36,725 bases of DNA from Bacteroides caecigallinarum (GTDB lineage Bacteria > Bacteroidota > Bacteroidia > Bacteroidales > Bacteroidaceae): NCBI RefSeq assembly GCF_016901995.1, contig NZ_JACJLE010000043.1, forward strand, positions 1 to 36,725, given 5' to 3'. The position numbers were made by a program, and so were the translations under genes. Under the pieces are notes generated by a model. It was given only the letters and a program-made list of their open reading frames with translations, was not told the DNA's origin and searched no databases. How positions within the stretch are numbered: position 1 is the first letter of the stretch; every line of letters starts with the position of its first letter. Shown piece after piece: positions 8,635-16,776 of the stretch.

Positions 8635-9765
8635 ATGAAATTTGAATTACAATATACCGATCCCAAATCAAATGCAAGAGCGGGGCTTATCACTACAGAT
8701 CACGGACAGATAGAAACTCCGATATTTATGCCTGTAGGTACATTGGGTACGGTCAAAGGTGTGCAGCTTCTGGAACTTAAAGAAGATATTAAAGCTCAGA
8801 TAATACTGGGCAATACATATCATCTTTATCTGAGACCTGGACTGGATGTTATTGAAGGTGCGGGAGGATTGCATAAGTTCAACGGATTTGACCGTCCTAT
8901 GCTGACTGACAGTGGAGGATTCCAGGTGTTCTCTCTTTCAGGCATAAGAAAAATGCGCGAGGAAGGTGTAGAATTCCGTTCACACATTGATGGCTCGAAA
9001 CATTTGTTTACGCCTGAAAAGGTTATGGATATTGAGCGTACAATAGGGGCGGACATTATGATGGCATTCGATGAATGTGCTCCAGGTACTTCCGACTATC
9101 AATATGCAAAAAAATCAATGGAACTCACTCACAGATGGTTGGATAGGTGTATTACAAGGTTTAATGAGACAGAGCCGAAGTATGGATACAACCAGTCATT
9201 GTTCCCTATAGTGCAGGGATGTGTTTATCCTGATTTGCGTAAGCGTTCTGCTGAGTATATAGCTTCGAAAGGAGCTGATGGTAATGCGATAGGCGGACTT
9301 GCAGTGGGCGAGCCTACAGAGAAGATGTACGAAATGATTGAGGTGGTAAATGAAATACTTCCTCAGGATAAGCCTAGATATCTTATGGGAGTAGGTACTC
9401 CAGTAAATATACTTGAAGGTATAGAACGAGGAGTCGATATGTTCGATTGTGTGATGCCGACACGCAACGGTAGAAACGGTATGCTGTTCACCAAAAACGG
9501 AATAATGAACATGCGCAATAAGAAATGGGAGAAAGATTATTCTCCTATTGAGGCTGATGGCGCATCGTATGTAGATACCTTGTACAGTCGTGCCTACCTT
9601 CGTCATTTGTTCCATGCCGAGGAATTGTTGGCATTGCAGATAGCTTCTATACATAATCTGGCATTTTACTTATGGCTTGTCAAGGAAGCAAGAGCACATA
9701 TAATAGCCGGTGATTTCTCTACCTGGAAGCCTGCTATGGTTGAGCGTCTTTCTACCAGATTGTGA
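8635..9765 (+). CDS. tgt: tRNA-guanine transglycosylase (Tgt)
   Basis: The 376-residue enzyme exchanges guanine-34 of GUN-anticodon tRNAs for preQ1 on the way to queuosine. The TIM-barrel motifs are present: TDSGGFQVFSL with general base D92, DECAP, GGLAVGEP, MGVGTP, and VDMFDCVMPTRNGRNG with the nucleophile D271. The zinc site is odd. Where bacterial Tgt usually has CxCxxC just before YSRAYL, this protein has G-A-S-Y-V-D, so the three cysteine ligands are gone, while the later His in SIHNL remains. The fold may be stabilised another way; the catalytic centre looks intact. Second gene of the lon-tgt-lptG run. Confidence 0.95.
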   Translation: MKFELQYTDPKSNARAGLITTDHGQIETPIFMPVGTLGTVKGVQLLELKEDIKAQIILGNTYHLYLRPGLDVIEGAGGLHKFNGFDRPMLTDSGGFQVFSLSGIRKMREEGVEFRSHIDGSKHLFTPEKVMDIERTIGADIMMAFDECAPGTSDYQYAKKSMELTHRWLDRCITRFNETEPKYGYNQSLFPIVQGCVYPDLRKRSAEYIASKGADGNAIGGLAVGEPTEKMYEMIEVVNEILPQDKPRYLMGVGTPVNILEGIERGVDMFDCVMPTRNGRNGMLFTKNGIMNMRNKKWEKDYSPIEADGASYVDTLYSRAYLRHLFHAEELLALQIASIHNLAFYLWLVKEARAHIIAGDFSTWKPAMVERLSTRL

Positions 9766-9803
9766 TTTGTGGACAGTAAAATCCATTGAACCCCTATAAA
9801 AAT

Positions 9804-10934
9804 ATGAAGGAGAAACTTGAAAAGATAAAGGATAAATATCTGAAACGTTTTTGGTTAAGACGTATAGACAGATATATAATGAAAAAATTCCTGGGCACAT
9901 TCTTTTTTGCCCTGGCGCTTATTCTGTCTATATCTGTAGTGTTCGATATAAATGAAAATATTGATAGTTTTATCAATAATAAAGCTCCTGTTGAGGCTAT
10001 CATATTCGATTACTACATGAATTTCGTTCCTTATTATGCCAATCTTTTCAGTCCTCTGTTCATTTTTATATCTGTGATATTTTTCACCAGTAAGTTGGCG
10101 GAGAATTCGGAAATCATAGCTATGTTTTCCACTGGTATGAGTTTCAAGCGGTTGTTGGTGCCATATTTCTTGTCTGCTGCCATTATTGCAATTGGAAGCT
10201 ATATCCTAAGTTCGCAATATATACCTAAAGGCAGTATCACCCGAATAGACTTCGAAGCCAAATACAAGAATAAAAAGAAAGTAAATTATGCAAGGAACAT
10301 CCAGCTTGTAGTCGATACTGGAACTATCGCCTACATGGAAAGATATGAGAATTATAATCTGACTGGCTACAGGTTCTCTCTTGACAAGTTTGAGGATAAC
10401 AAGTTGGTTTCGCATCTCACAGCCCGACGTGCTACGTATGATACAACAAAGGTGCACAGATGGATAGTGAGGGATTATATGATAAGGGAAATGAAAGGTA
10501 TGAAGGAGGTTATCACAAAAGGAGAGAGACTTGATACCATAATAAAGATGGAGCCGCAGGACTTCCTTATTACCCGAAATCAGTATGAAACCTTGACAAG
10601 TCCTGAATTGAAAACCTACATAGACAATCAGAAACGTCGTGGTTTTGCAAATATAAAGGAGTTTGAAGTGGAATATTACAAGCGTATAGCCACTCCTTTT
10701 GCGGCATTTATTCTGACTCTTATAGGAGCCTCGCTTTCTTCCAAGAAAGTGAAAGGTGGTATGGGACTCAATCTTGGAGTTGGTTTAGGTTTGAGTGCTT
10801 CATATATACTTTTCCAGACCATATCTTCCACATTTGCCATAAGTGGTAATGTGCCGCCGGTACTGGCCGTCTGGATACCTAATATATTATTCCTGTTTAT
10901 TGCTATATATTTGTATATAAAAGCTCCAAAATAA
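9804..10934 (+). CDS. lptG: LptF/LptG-family lipopolysaccharide export permease
   Basis: The 376-residue inner-membrane protein of the YjgP/YjgQ family works with LptB2 and LptC to pull LPS out of the inner membrane. It begins with a short basic helix, then RRIDRYIMKKFLGTF and three membrane segments (about 30-52, 70-95, 115-138). A beta-jellyroll periplasmic domain (about 145-280) follows, then three C-terminal membrane segments (about 288-372), including LIGASLSSKKVKGGMGLNLGVGLG, the family signature. A TTG 18 bases upstream is in frame, but I chose the ATG at 9804. LptF and LptG are hard to tell apart without a partner; the symbol is the usual one for this position after tgt. A strong terminator follows. 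Confidence 0.85.
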   Translation: MKEKLEKIKDKYLKRFWLRRIDRYIMKKFLGTFFFALALILSISVVFDINENIDSFINNKAPVEAIIFDYYMNFVPYYANLFSPLFIFISVIFFTSKLAENSEIIAMFSTGMSFKRLLVPYFLSAAIIAIGSYILSSQYIPKGSITRIDFEAKYKNKKKVNYARNIQLVVDTGTIAYMERYENYNLTGYRFSLDKFEDNKLVSHLTARRATYDTTKVHRWIVRDYMIREMKGMKEVITKGERLDTIIKMEPQDFLITRNQYETLTSPELKTYIDNQKRRGFANIKEFEVEYYKRIATPFAAFILTLIGASLSSKKVKGGMGLNLGVGLGLSASYILFQTISSTFAISGNVPPVLAVWIPNILFLFIAIYLYIKAPK

Positions 10935-10962
10935 CAAAAAATATTGTTGGTAGTTTATTCCG

Positions 10963-11010
10963 TAACGCCCCGTAAAACAGCAGTCTGTTTTGCGGGGCGT
11001 TATTTCGTTA
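10963..11010 (+). terminator. Intrinsic terminator of the lon-tgt-lptG operon
   Basis: Two 18-base arms (10963-10980 and 10985-11002) pair throughout with a single wobble around a four-base loop CAGT, GC-rich at the base (ACGCCCCG/CGGGGCGT). TTTCGTTA follows. It is one of the strongest hairpins in the window. Confidence 0.92.
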
Positions 11011-11315
11011 TACTTTTTTAACGTACTGCTTTTTCAGTTTGTTGCTATAAAAAATCATGCCAATTTATGTAAGGATATTTTGTGTTTGAAAAATACAATA
11101 ACTATACACATTTGTCTTTATGTAATGGATTTGTAAATATCTGTAATATAAAGAATTTGCTATACTTGTTCCGGCAGGAATTAAAAGTGGCAATATTACG
11201 TAAATTACATATTGTATGTTTTATGAAAAGACTATAAGGTGATATTGTAATATATATGATATGTATTTATCTGATAATTAACCGTGTATAGCTTGCGAAA
11301 ATTTTTCTTTTATTT

Positions 11316-11347
11316 CTTGCTTAATTAAAAATAAAGCTTTTTATTTG
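11316..11347 (+). promoter_or_regulatory. Probable promoter of the xylose operon
   Basis: TTTATTTG at 11340-11347 differs from TAnnTTTG by one base, and CTTG (11316-11319) lies 20 bases upstream as a possible -33 element. It is 21 bases from the xylR start codon, in line with other promoters here. Confidence 0.4.
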
Positions 11348-11367
11348 CACTCGAAAACGATAAACAC

Positions 11368-12099
11368 ATGAATAGTATGGAACACAAAATGCCTTTGGCT
11401 AACAATCATATTTCAGTTGACTGCGTAGTGGTTGGTTTCGATGGCGAACGACTGAGAGTCCTCCTGCTTAGACGAATTGGTGAAGATAGCGGAGAAGTAT
11501 TTCACGATATGAAATTACCGGGTAGTCTTATATATATGGATGAAGATTTGGATGGAGCCGCTATGCGTGTGTTAAACGAGCTTACAGGATTCAAGAATGT
11601 GAATCTTATGCAATTCAAAGCTTTCGGTTCAAAAGACAGAACAAAAAATCCTAAAGACGTCAGATGGCTTGAAAGGGCAGAGAAAGCAAAGGTGGAACGT
11701 ATTGTTACCATAGCATATCTTTCTCTTGTGAAAATAGATAGAGCATTAAACAAGAATCTGGATAATTTTCAGGCAGAATGGGTTCCTTTGGATGAGGTGA
11801 AGGATTTGGCGTTTGACCATAATCTTATAATAGAGGAAGCGATGAAGTTCATACGTCAGTATGTGGAGTTCAATCCATCCTGTTTGTTCGATCTGCTTCC
11901 ACGAAAATTTACAGCGTTGCAGTTGAGAGTTCTTTATGAAGTTCTGTTCGGCAAACAGATTGACGTCAGAAACTTCCATAAGAAGATTATGATGATGGAA
12001 TACGTAATTCCTATGGACGAGTTCCAGCAAGGAGTCTCACACAGGGCTGCGAGATATTACAGATTTGACAAGAAGATATATAATAAGACAAGAAGATAA
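11368..12099 (+). CDS. xylR: Nudix-type xylose-responsive transcription regulator
   Basis: The 243-residue protein has an NrtR-like layout: an N-terminal Nudix domain (about 15-150) and a C-terminal winged helix (about 175-240, with FTALQLRVLYEVLFG and SHRAARYYRFD). The Nudix box (52-74, from GSLIYMDEDLDG to LNELTG) has lost the paired glutamates of the REUxEE core, which reads RVLNEL here. It should therefore sense a ligand rather than hydrolyse one. In Bacteroidales this family controls arabinose and xylose genes. It is the first gene of the operon, 17 bases before xylB, so autoregulation with xylose or a pathway intermediate as effector is likely. The ATG at 11377 is an alternative start. 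Confidence 0.85.
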   Translation: MNSMEHKMPLANNHISVDCVVVGFDGERLRVLLLRRIGEDSGEVFHDMKLPGSLIYMDEDLDGAAMRVLNELTGFKNVNLMQFKAFGSKDRTKNPKDVRWLERAEKAKVERIVTIAYLSLVKIDRALNKNLDNFQAEWVPLDEVKDLAFDHNLIIEEAMKFIRQYVEFNPSCLFDLLPRKFTALQLRVLYEVLFGKQIDVRNFHKKIMMMEYVIPMDEFQQGVSHRAARYYRFDKKIYNKTRR

Positions 12100-12116
12100 T
12101 CTAAAACCATAATAAC

Positions 12117-13598
12117 ATGTATTTATTAGGATATGATATTGGTAGTTCGTCTGTTAAGGCGAGTTTGGTAAATGCCGTTACTGGCAAGTGTGTAGCTTCT
12201 GCTTTTTATCCTAAAACTGAAGCGGCTATTATAGCAGTTAAACAGGGATGGGCAGAACAGGAACCTGCAAACTGGTGGGAAAACCTCAAACTTTCCACTA
12301 AGGCAATAATGGCAGAGTCCGGAGTTAAGGCTGAAGATATCAAGGCGATTGGTATTTCTTATCAGATGCACGGACTTGTATGTGTAGATAAAAATCAGAA
12401 TGTTCTTCGTCCTGCTATTATATGGTGCGACTCAAGAGCTGTCCCATACGGACAAAAGGCGTTCGAAACAATAGGCGAAGAGAAATGTCTGTCTCATTTG
12501 CTGAACTCTCCGGGTAACTTTACTGCATCAAAGCTTGCATGGATAAAAGAAAACGAACCGGAAATATTCGAGAAGATATATAAGATAATGCTTCCGGGCG
12601 ATTACATCGCAATGCGATTGACAGGCGAGATCTGTACTACAGTATCAGGATTGTCAGAAGGAATGTTCTGGGATTTCAAGAACAATCGTGTGGCTGACTT
12701 CCTCATGGATTATTACGGCTTCGACAAGTCAATCATCGCAGACATCAAGCCAACTTTCTCAGAACAGGGTAGAGTTACTGCAGCTGCAGCACAGGAATTG
12801 GGACTGAAAGAAGGTATTCCTGTTACATATCGTGCCGGAGACCAGCCTAACAATGCATTGTCACTGAATGTATTCAATCCTGGTGAAATAGCATCTACAG
12901 CAGGTACTTCAGGAGTTGTATATGGTGTAAACGGTAAAGTGAACTACGATCCTAAATCAAGAGTAAACACTTTTGCTCATGTCAACCATACAGAAGAACA
13001 GACACGTCTCGGTGTGTTGCTGTGTATCAACGGTACAGGTATATTGAACTCATGGATCAAGCGTACAGTTGTTCCTGAAGGTGTTTCATACGCTGAAATG
13101 AATAATCTGGCAGCTCAGGTTCCTATAGGTTCGGGTGGCGTTAGTATATTGCCTTTCGGTAATGGCGCTGAACGTATGCTTCAGAACAAGGAAGTAGGAT
13201 GCTCTATCAATGGTGTAAACTTTAATCTTCATACACGCAACCATATTATACGTGCAGCACAAGAAGGAATTGTGTTCTCTTTCAAATATGGTATAGATAT
13301 TATGAAGGGCATGGGTATGGATGTACAGAAAATCCATGCAGGACATGCCAATATGTTCCTCAGCCCTATATTCCGTGAGACATTGGCCGGAGTGACAGGT
13401 GCTACAATTGAATTGTATGATACTGACGGTTCTGTAGGTGCAGCCAAAGGTGCCGGTATGGGAGCAGGTATCTATAAGGATAATAACGAGGCATTTGCAA
13501 CACTTGAAAAACTTGAAGTTATCGAACCGAAACTGAGTGATGCCGCTGCTTATGCTGACGCTTACGGACGTTGGGTAGAATATTTGGAAAAACTTTAA
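12117..13598 (+). CDS. xylB: Xylulokinase
   Basis: This 493-residue FGGY-family sugar kinase phosphorylates D-xylulose to xylulose 5-phosphate in the cytoplasm. Seen are the N-terminal phosphate loop GYDIGSSSVKASL (5-17), YQMHGLV (82-88), IIWCDSRA (101-108), the catalytic base D242 in RAGDQPNNAL, and the C-terminal ATP-site glycines GSVGAAKGAGMGAG. Length fits XylB. Glycerol and ribulose kinases share the fold, but the position between a Nudix regulator and xylose isomerase settles the substrate. A 63-base gap to xylA has no hairpin. Confidence 0.94.
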   Translation: MYLLGYDIGSSSVKASLVNAVTGKCVASAFYPKTEAAIIAVKQGWAEQEPANWWENLKLSTKAIMAESGVKAEDIKAIGISYQMHGLVCVDKNQNVLRPAIIWCDSRAVPYGQKAFETIGEEKCLSHLLNSPGNFTASKLAWIKENEPEIFEKIYKIMLPGDYIAMRLTGEICTTVSGLSEGMFWDFKNNRVADFLMDYYGFDKSIIADIKPTFSEQGRVTAAAAQELGLKEGIPVTYRAGDQPNNALSLNVFNPGEIASTAGTSGVVYGVNGKVNYDPKSRVNTFAHVNHTEEQTRLGVLLCINGTGILNSWIKRTVVPEGVSYAEMNNLAAQVPIGSGGVSILPFGNGAERMLQNKEVGCSINGVNFNLHTRNHIIRAAQEGIVFSFKYGIDIMKGMGMDVQKIHAGHANMFLSPIFRETLAGVTGATIELYDTDGSVGAAKGAGMGAGIYKDNNEAFATLEKLEVIEPKLSDAAAYADAYGRWVEYLEKL

Positions 13599-13661
13599 TA
13601 AAAAAATAATATAATAGATTAATTGTCAACTTTAATATTAACTTTTTAAATTTTGAATATT

Positions 13662-14978
13662 ATGGCAACAAAAGAGTACTTTCCTGGAATTGGAAAAATC
13701 AAATTTGAAGGTGTAGAAAGTAAAAACCCTATGGCTTTCCGTTACTACGATGCTGAAAAAGTAATCTTGGGTAAAAAGATGAAAGACTGGTTGAAGTTCT
13801 CTATGGCTTGGTGGCACACTTTGTGCGCTGAAGGTGGCGACCAGTTCGGTGGCGGAACTAAGTCTTTCCCTTGGAAAGGAAATGCTGACAAAGTACAGGC
13901 TGCTAAAGATAAAGCAGATGCTGGATTTGAAATCATGCAGAAATTGGGTATAGAATATTATTGCTTCCATGATGTTGACCTTTGTGATGAAGCAGAAACA
14001 ATCGAAGAATATGAAGCTAACTTGAAAGAAGTTGTTGCTTACCTGAAACAGAAACAGGCTGAAACTGGCGTTAAACTGTTGTGGGGTACAGCAAACGTAT
14101 TCGGACACGCACGTTATATGAACGGTGCTGCTACAAACCCTGATTTCGACGTTGTAGCTCGTGCTGCTGTTCAGATTAAGAATGCTATCGATGCTACTAT
14201 CGAACTTGGTGGTACTAACTATGTATTCTGGGGCGGACGTGAAGGTTATATGTCACTTCTTAACACAGACCAGAAACGTGAAAAAGAACACTTGGCTCAG
14301 ATGTTGACTCTTGCTCGTGACTATGCACGTTCTAAAGGCTTTACTGGTACATTCCTTATCGAACCAAAACCAATGGAACCATCTAAACACCAGTATGATG
14401 TTGACACTGAAACAGTTATCGGTTTCTTGAAAGCTCACAACCTTGACAAGGACTTTAAAGTTAATATCGAAGTAAACCACGCTACTCTTGCCGGTCACAC
14501 ATTCGAACACGAACTTGCAGTAGCTGTTGACAACGGTATGCTTGGTTCTATCGACGCTAACCGTGGTGACTATCAGAACGGATGGGATACAGACCAGTTC
14601 CCAATCGACAACTACGAATTGATCCAGGCTATGATGCAGATTATCCGTGGCGGTGGTCTTGGAAACGGTGGTACAAACTTCGATGCTAAGACTCGTCGTA
14701 ACTCTACAGACCTTGATGATATTTTCATCGCTCACATCGCTGGTATGGATGCTATGGCTCGTGCTCTTGAAAATGCAGCTCGTTTGCTCGAAGAATCTCC
14801 ATACAAGAAGATGCTTGCTGACCGTTACGCTTCATTCGATAGCGGTAAGGGTAAAGAGTTCGAAGAAGGTAAACTTACTCTTGAAGATGTTGTTGCTTAT
14901 GCTAAGGCTAATGGCGAACCAAAACAGACTAGCGGTAAGCAGGAACTTTACGAGGCTATTGTAAATATGTATTGCTAA
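13662..14978 (+). CDS. xylA: Xylose isomerase
   Basis: The 438-residue class II xylose isomerase converts D-xylose to D-xylulose with two divalent metal ions. It shows the long N-terminal insert [34 protein letters not shown], the ring-opening His H103 with D106 in [25 protein letters not shown] with the metal-ligand Glu and the adjoining Lys, and the metal-site [15 protein letters not shown]. The ATG at 13662 gives the usual start; an in-frame TTG three codons earlier is rejected. Codon use is markedly biased toward GCT, GGT, AAA and GAA compared with its neighbours, suggesting high expression. Confidence 0.97.
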   Translation: MATKEYFPGIGKIKFEGVESKNPMAFRYYDAEKVILGKKMKDWLKFSMAWWHTLCAEGGDQFGGGTKSFPWKGNADKVQAAKDKADAGFEIMQKLGIEYYCFHDVDLCDEAETIEEYEANLKEVVAYLKQKQAETGVKLLWGTANVFGHARYMNGAATNPDFDVVARAAVQIKNAIDATIELGGTNYVFWGGREGYMSLLNTDQKREKEHLAQMLTLARDYARSKGFTGTFLIEPKPMEPSKHQYDVDTETVIGFLKAHNLDKDFKVNIEVNHATLAGHTFEHELAVAVDNGMLGSIDANRGDYQNGWDTDQFPIDNYELIQAMMQIIRGGGLGNGGTNFDAKTRRNSTDLDDIFIAHIAGMDAMARALENAARLLEESPYKKMLADRYASFDSGKGKEFEEGKLTLEDVVAYAKANGEPKQTSGKQELYEAIVNMYC

Positions 14979-15002
14979 TATCTGATTGAATGTCAGAGCA
15001 TG

Positions 15003-15068
15003 GTCGGCGCACGGCTGTCGGCGGTATTAAACCTATGACAGCTGTGAGCCGGCTTATTTCGTTTTTAT
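15003..15068 (+). terminator. Hairpin between xylA and xylE
   Basis: Arms 15003-15019 and 15037-15053 pair over 17 bases with one mismatch and two G-T wobbles around a 17-base loop. TTATTTCGTTTTTA follows. It resembles a leaky terminator or an mRNA 3'-end stabiliser inside the operon, giving more xylA than xylE product. Confidence 0.65.
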
Positions 15069-15087
15069 AATTTATAATCTTGATATT

Positions 15088-16566
15088 ATGAATAATACAG
15101 AAAAAGGCAGCAAAGCTTATCTTTTTTCCATAGTCCTGGTAGCTGTATTAGGAGGATTGTTGTTTGGATACGACACGGCTGTTATCTCTGGAGCGGAAAA
15201 AGGACTTCAGGCATTCTTTATGGGTGCAAGTGATTTTACATATACCGATGCATGGCATGGCATTACTTCTTCCAGTGCGCTTATAGGTTGTATCATTGGT
15301 AGTGCCATATCAGGTTTCTTTGCTTCAAGATTTGGACGTAAGAACTCACTATTCATGGCAGGCATTATGTTCTTCCTATCAGCGTTAGGTTCATATTGGC
15401 CTGAGTTCCTTTTCTTTGATTATGGAAAACCTACATACTCATTATTGATAGCTTTCAATTTTTATCGTGTTCTAGGGGGAGTTGGTGTCGGTCTGGCTTC
15501 TGCCATTTGTCCTATGTATATAGCTGAGATTGCACCAAGTAATATTCGTGGAACATTGGTTTCATGGAACCAGTTTGCCATTATATTCGGTCAGTTAGTG
15601 GTGTATTTCGTTAATTTCCTTATTTTGGGAGACAATATAAATCCTGTTATCAAGGCAGTAGAAGGTGTAAATCAGATTATTAATCCTGGAGAAGCCGCTT
15701 GGACTATCGAGACCGGATGGAGATTGATGTTCGTTAGCGAGGCTGTTCCTGCAGGACTTTTCACATTGCTTGTTTTGCTTGTGCCTGAAACTCCGAGATA
15801 TCTTGCAATGGTTGGCAAGGATGAAAAAGCTTTGTTCGTACTTAGCAGAATCAATGGTCTGACTCAGGCTAAGGCAATACTTCAGGATATCAAGGCTACA
15901 GCCGAAGAAAAAACAGAAAAACTGTTTACTTACGGATGGACTGTTATTTTCGTAGGTATCATGCTTAGTGTATTCCAGCAGGCTGTAGGTATCAATGCCG
16001 TATTGTATTTCGCTCCTCGTATATTTGAAAGCATGGGTATGGGTAACCCGATGGTTCAGACAGTATTTATGGGTGTTGTGAACATATTATTCACTCTTCT
16101 TGCTATTTTCACAGTTGAACGTCTTGGAAGAAAGCCTCTTCTTATATGTGGATCTATAGGCATGGCCATAGGAGCACTTGGTGTGGCATTGAGTAACGCA
16201 GTTACTGGTCTTCCTGCTATTGTTCCTGTTGTCAGCATTATGATTTACAGTGCTTCGTTCATGTTCAGCTGGGGACCTATCTGCTGGGTTCTTATTGCAG
16301 AGATATTCCCTAATACTATTCGTGGCGGAGCTGTAGCTATAGCAGTGGCATTCCAGTGGATATTCAATTTTATTGTTTCTTCTACATTCCTTCCTATGTA
16401 CAATATGAGTGCAGGTGATATGGGTGTGAAGTTTGGCCACATGTTCGTTTACGGACTTTATGGAGTGATTTGTATTCTTGCAGCTGTATTTGTATGGAAG
16501 ATGGTTCCTGAAACAAAAGGCAAGACTCTGGAAGATATGACCAGACTTTGGAAGAAAAACAAGTAA
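15088..16566 (+). CDS. xylE: D-xylose:H+ symporter, MFS sugar porter
   Basis: The 492-residue inner-membrane transporter has 12 predicted membrane helices and the sugar-porter signatures: GYDTAVISGAEKGL in helix 1, RFGRKNSL between helices 2 and 3, PETPRYL at the central loop, QQAVGINAVLYFAPRIF in helix 7, RLGRKPLL between helices 8 and 9, and VPETKGKTLE after helix 12. These match XylE and related porters. The insertion after helix 3 (residues about 100-115) and the longer loop near 180-205 are usual in XylE types. It is last in the xylose operon, after a hairpin that may lower its expression relative to xylA. Confidence 0.92.
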   Translation: MNNTEKGSKAYLFSIVLVAVLGGLLFGYDTAVISGAEKGLQAFFMGASDFTYTDAWHGITSSSALIGCIIGSAISGFFASRFGRKNSLFMAGIMFFLSALGSYWPEFLFFDYGKPTYSLLIAFNFYRVLGGVGVGLASAICPMYIAEIAPSNIRGTLVSWNQFAIIFGQLVVYFVNFLILGDNINPVIKAVEGVNQIINPGEAAWTIETGWRLMFVSEAVPAGLFTLLVLLVPETPRYLAMVGKDEKALFVLSRINGLTQAKAILQDIKATAEEKTEKLFTYGWTVIFVGIMLSVFQQAVGINAVLYFAPRIFESMGMGNPMVQTVFMGVVNILFTLLAIFTVERLGRKPLLICGSIGMAIGALGVALSNAVTGLPAIVPVVSIMIYSASFMFSWGPICWVLIAEIFPNTIRGGAVAIAVAFQWIFNFIVSSTFLPMYNMSAGDMGVKFGHMFVYGLYGVICILAAVFVWKMVPETKGKTLEDMTRLWKKNK

Positions 16567-16607
16567 TTCCACGTTGTAATTTTTTTGATTATAGACATGC
16601 GAAAAAA

Positions 16608-16695
16608 ACGTGCGGTCGTTTTATATAAAATGAACTGTCGTTTTAAATAGAATGAACTGTTGTTTTTAGTAAAACGTGCGTTCATTTATTTTGAA
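16608..16695. repeat. Array of four tandem 22-base units (array A)
   Basis: Units start at 16608, 16630, 16652 and 16674. Each is a 12-base block (ACGTGCGGTCGT, ATGAACTGTCGT, ATGAACTGTTGT, ACGTGCGTTCAT) followed by a 10-base AT spacer. GAAAAAAA precedes the first unit. The same design recurs at 32989-33054. It lies 41 bases after xylE and beyond the terminator of the convergent hexosaminidase gene. Not protein coding. Confidence 0.85.
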
Positions 16696-16715
16696 TGTAT
16701 TGCAGCTAAATAAAA

Positions 16716-16757
16716 TAAGCCCTAAAGGTCGCAATGATCTTTAGGGCTTAAATATTT
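16716..16757. terminator. Bidirectional terminator for xylE and the hexosaminidase gene
   Basis: A perfect 12-base stem (16716-16727 with 16739-16750, TAAGCCCTAAAG and complement), an 11-base loop and AT-rich flanks on both sides lie between two convergent genes. AATATTTTT follows on plus, TTTTATTTAG on minus. Confidence 0.9.
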
Positions 16758-16776
16758 TTATGTTGATGTCATGAAT

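Larger units (their letters stand above)
10935..11367. other. Intergenic region upstream of the xylose operon
   Basis: This 433-base gap holds the lptG terminator (10963-11002) and then very AT-rich sequence. The last 50 bases carry a probable promoter for xylR. No open frame with coding character and no riboswitch-like fold was seen. A near-palindrome GAAAATTTTTC (about 11297-11307) lies near the promoter, but I cannot assign it as an operator. Confidence 0.5.

Noticed and set aside
9786-9803. TTG start for lptG
   Set aside because: An ATG at 9804 follows six codons later and gives a normal-length protein.
13653-13661. TTG start for xylA
   Set aside because: The ATG at 13662 gives the standard MATKEYF start and 438 residues.
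16608-16695. CRISPR-like array
   Set aside because: Regular 22-base period but units are too short, there are no unique spacers between constant repeats, and no cas gene is near.
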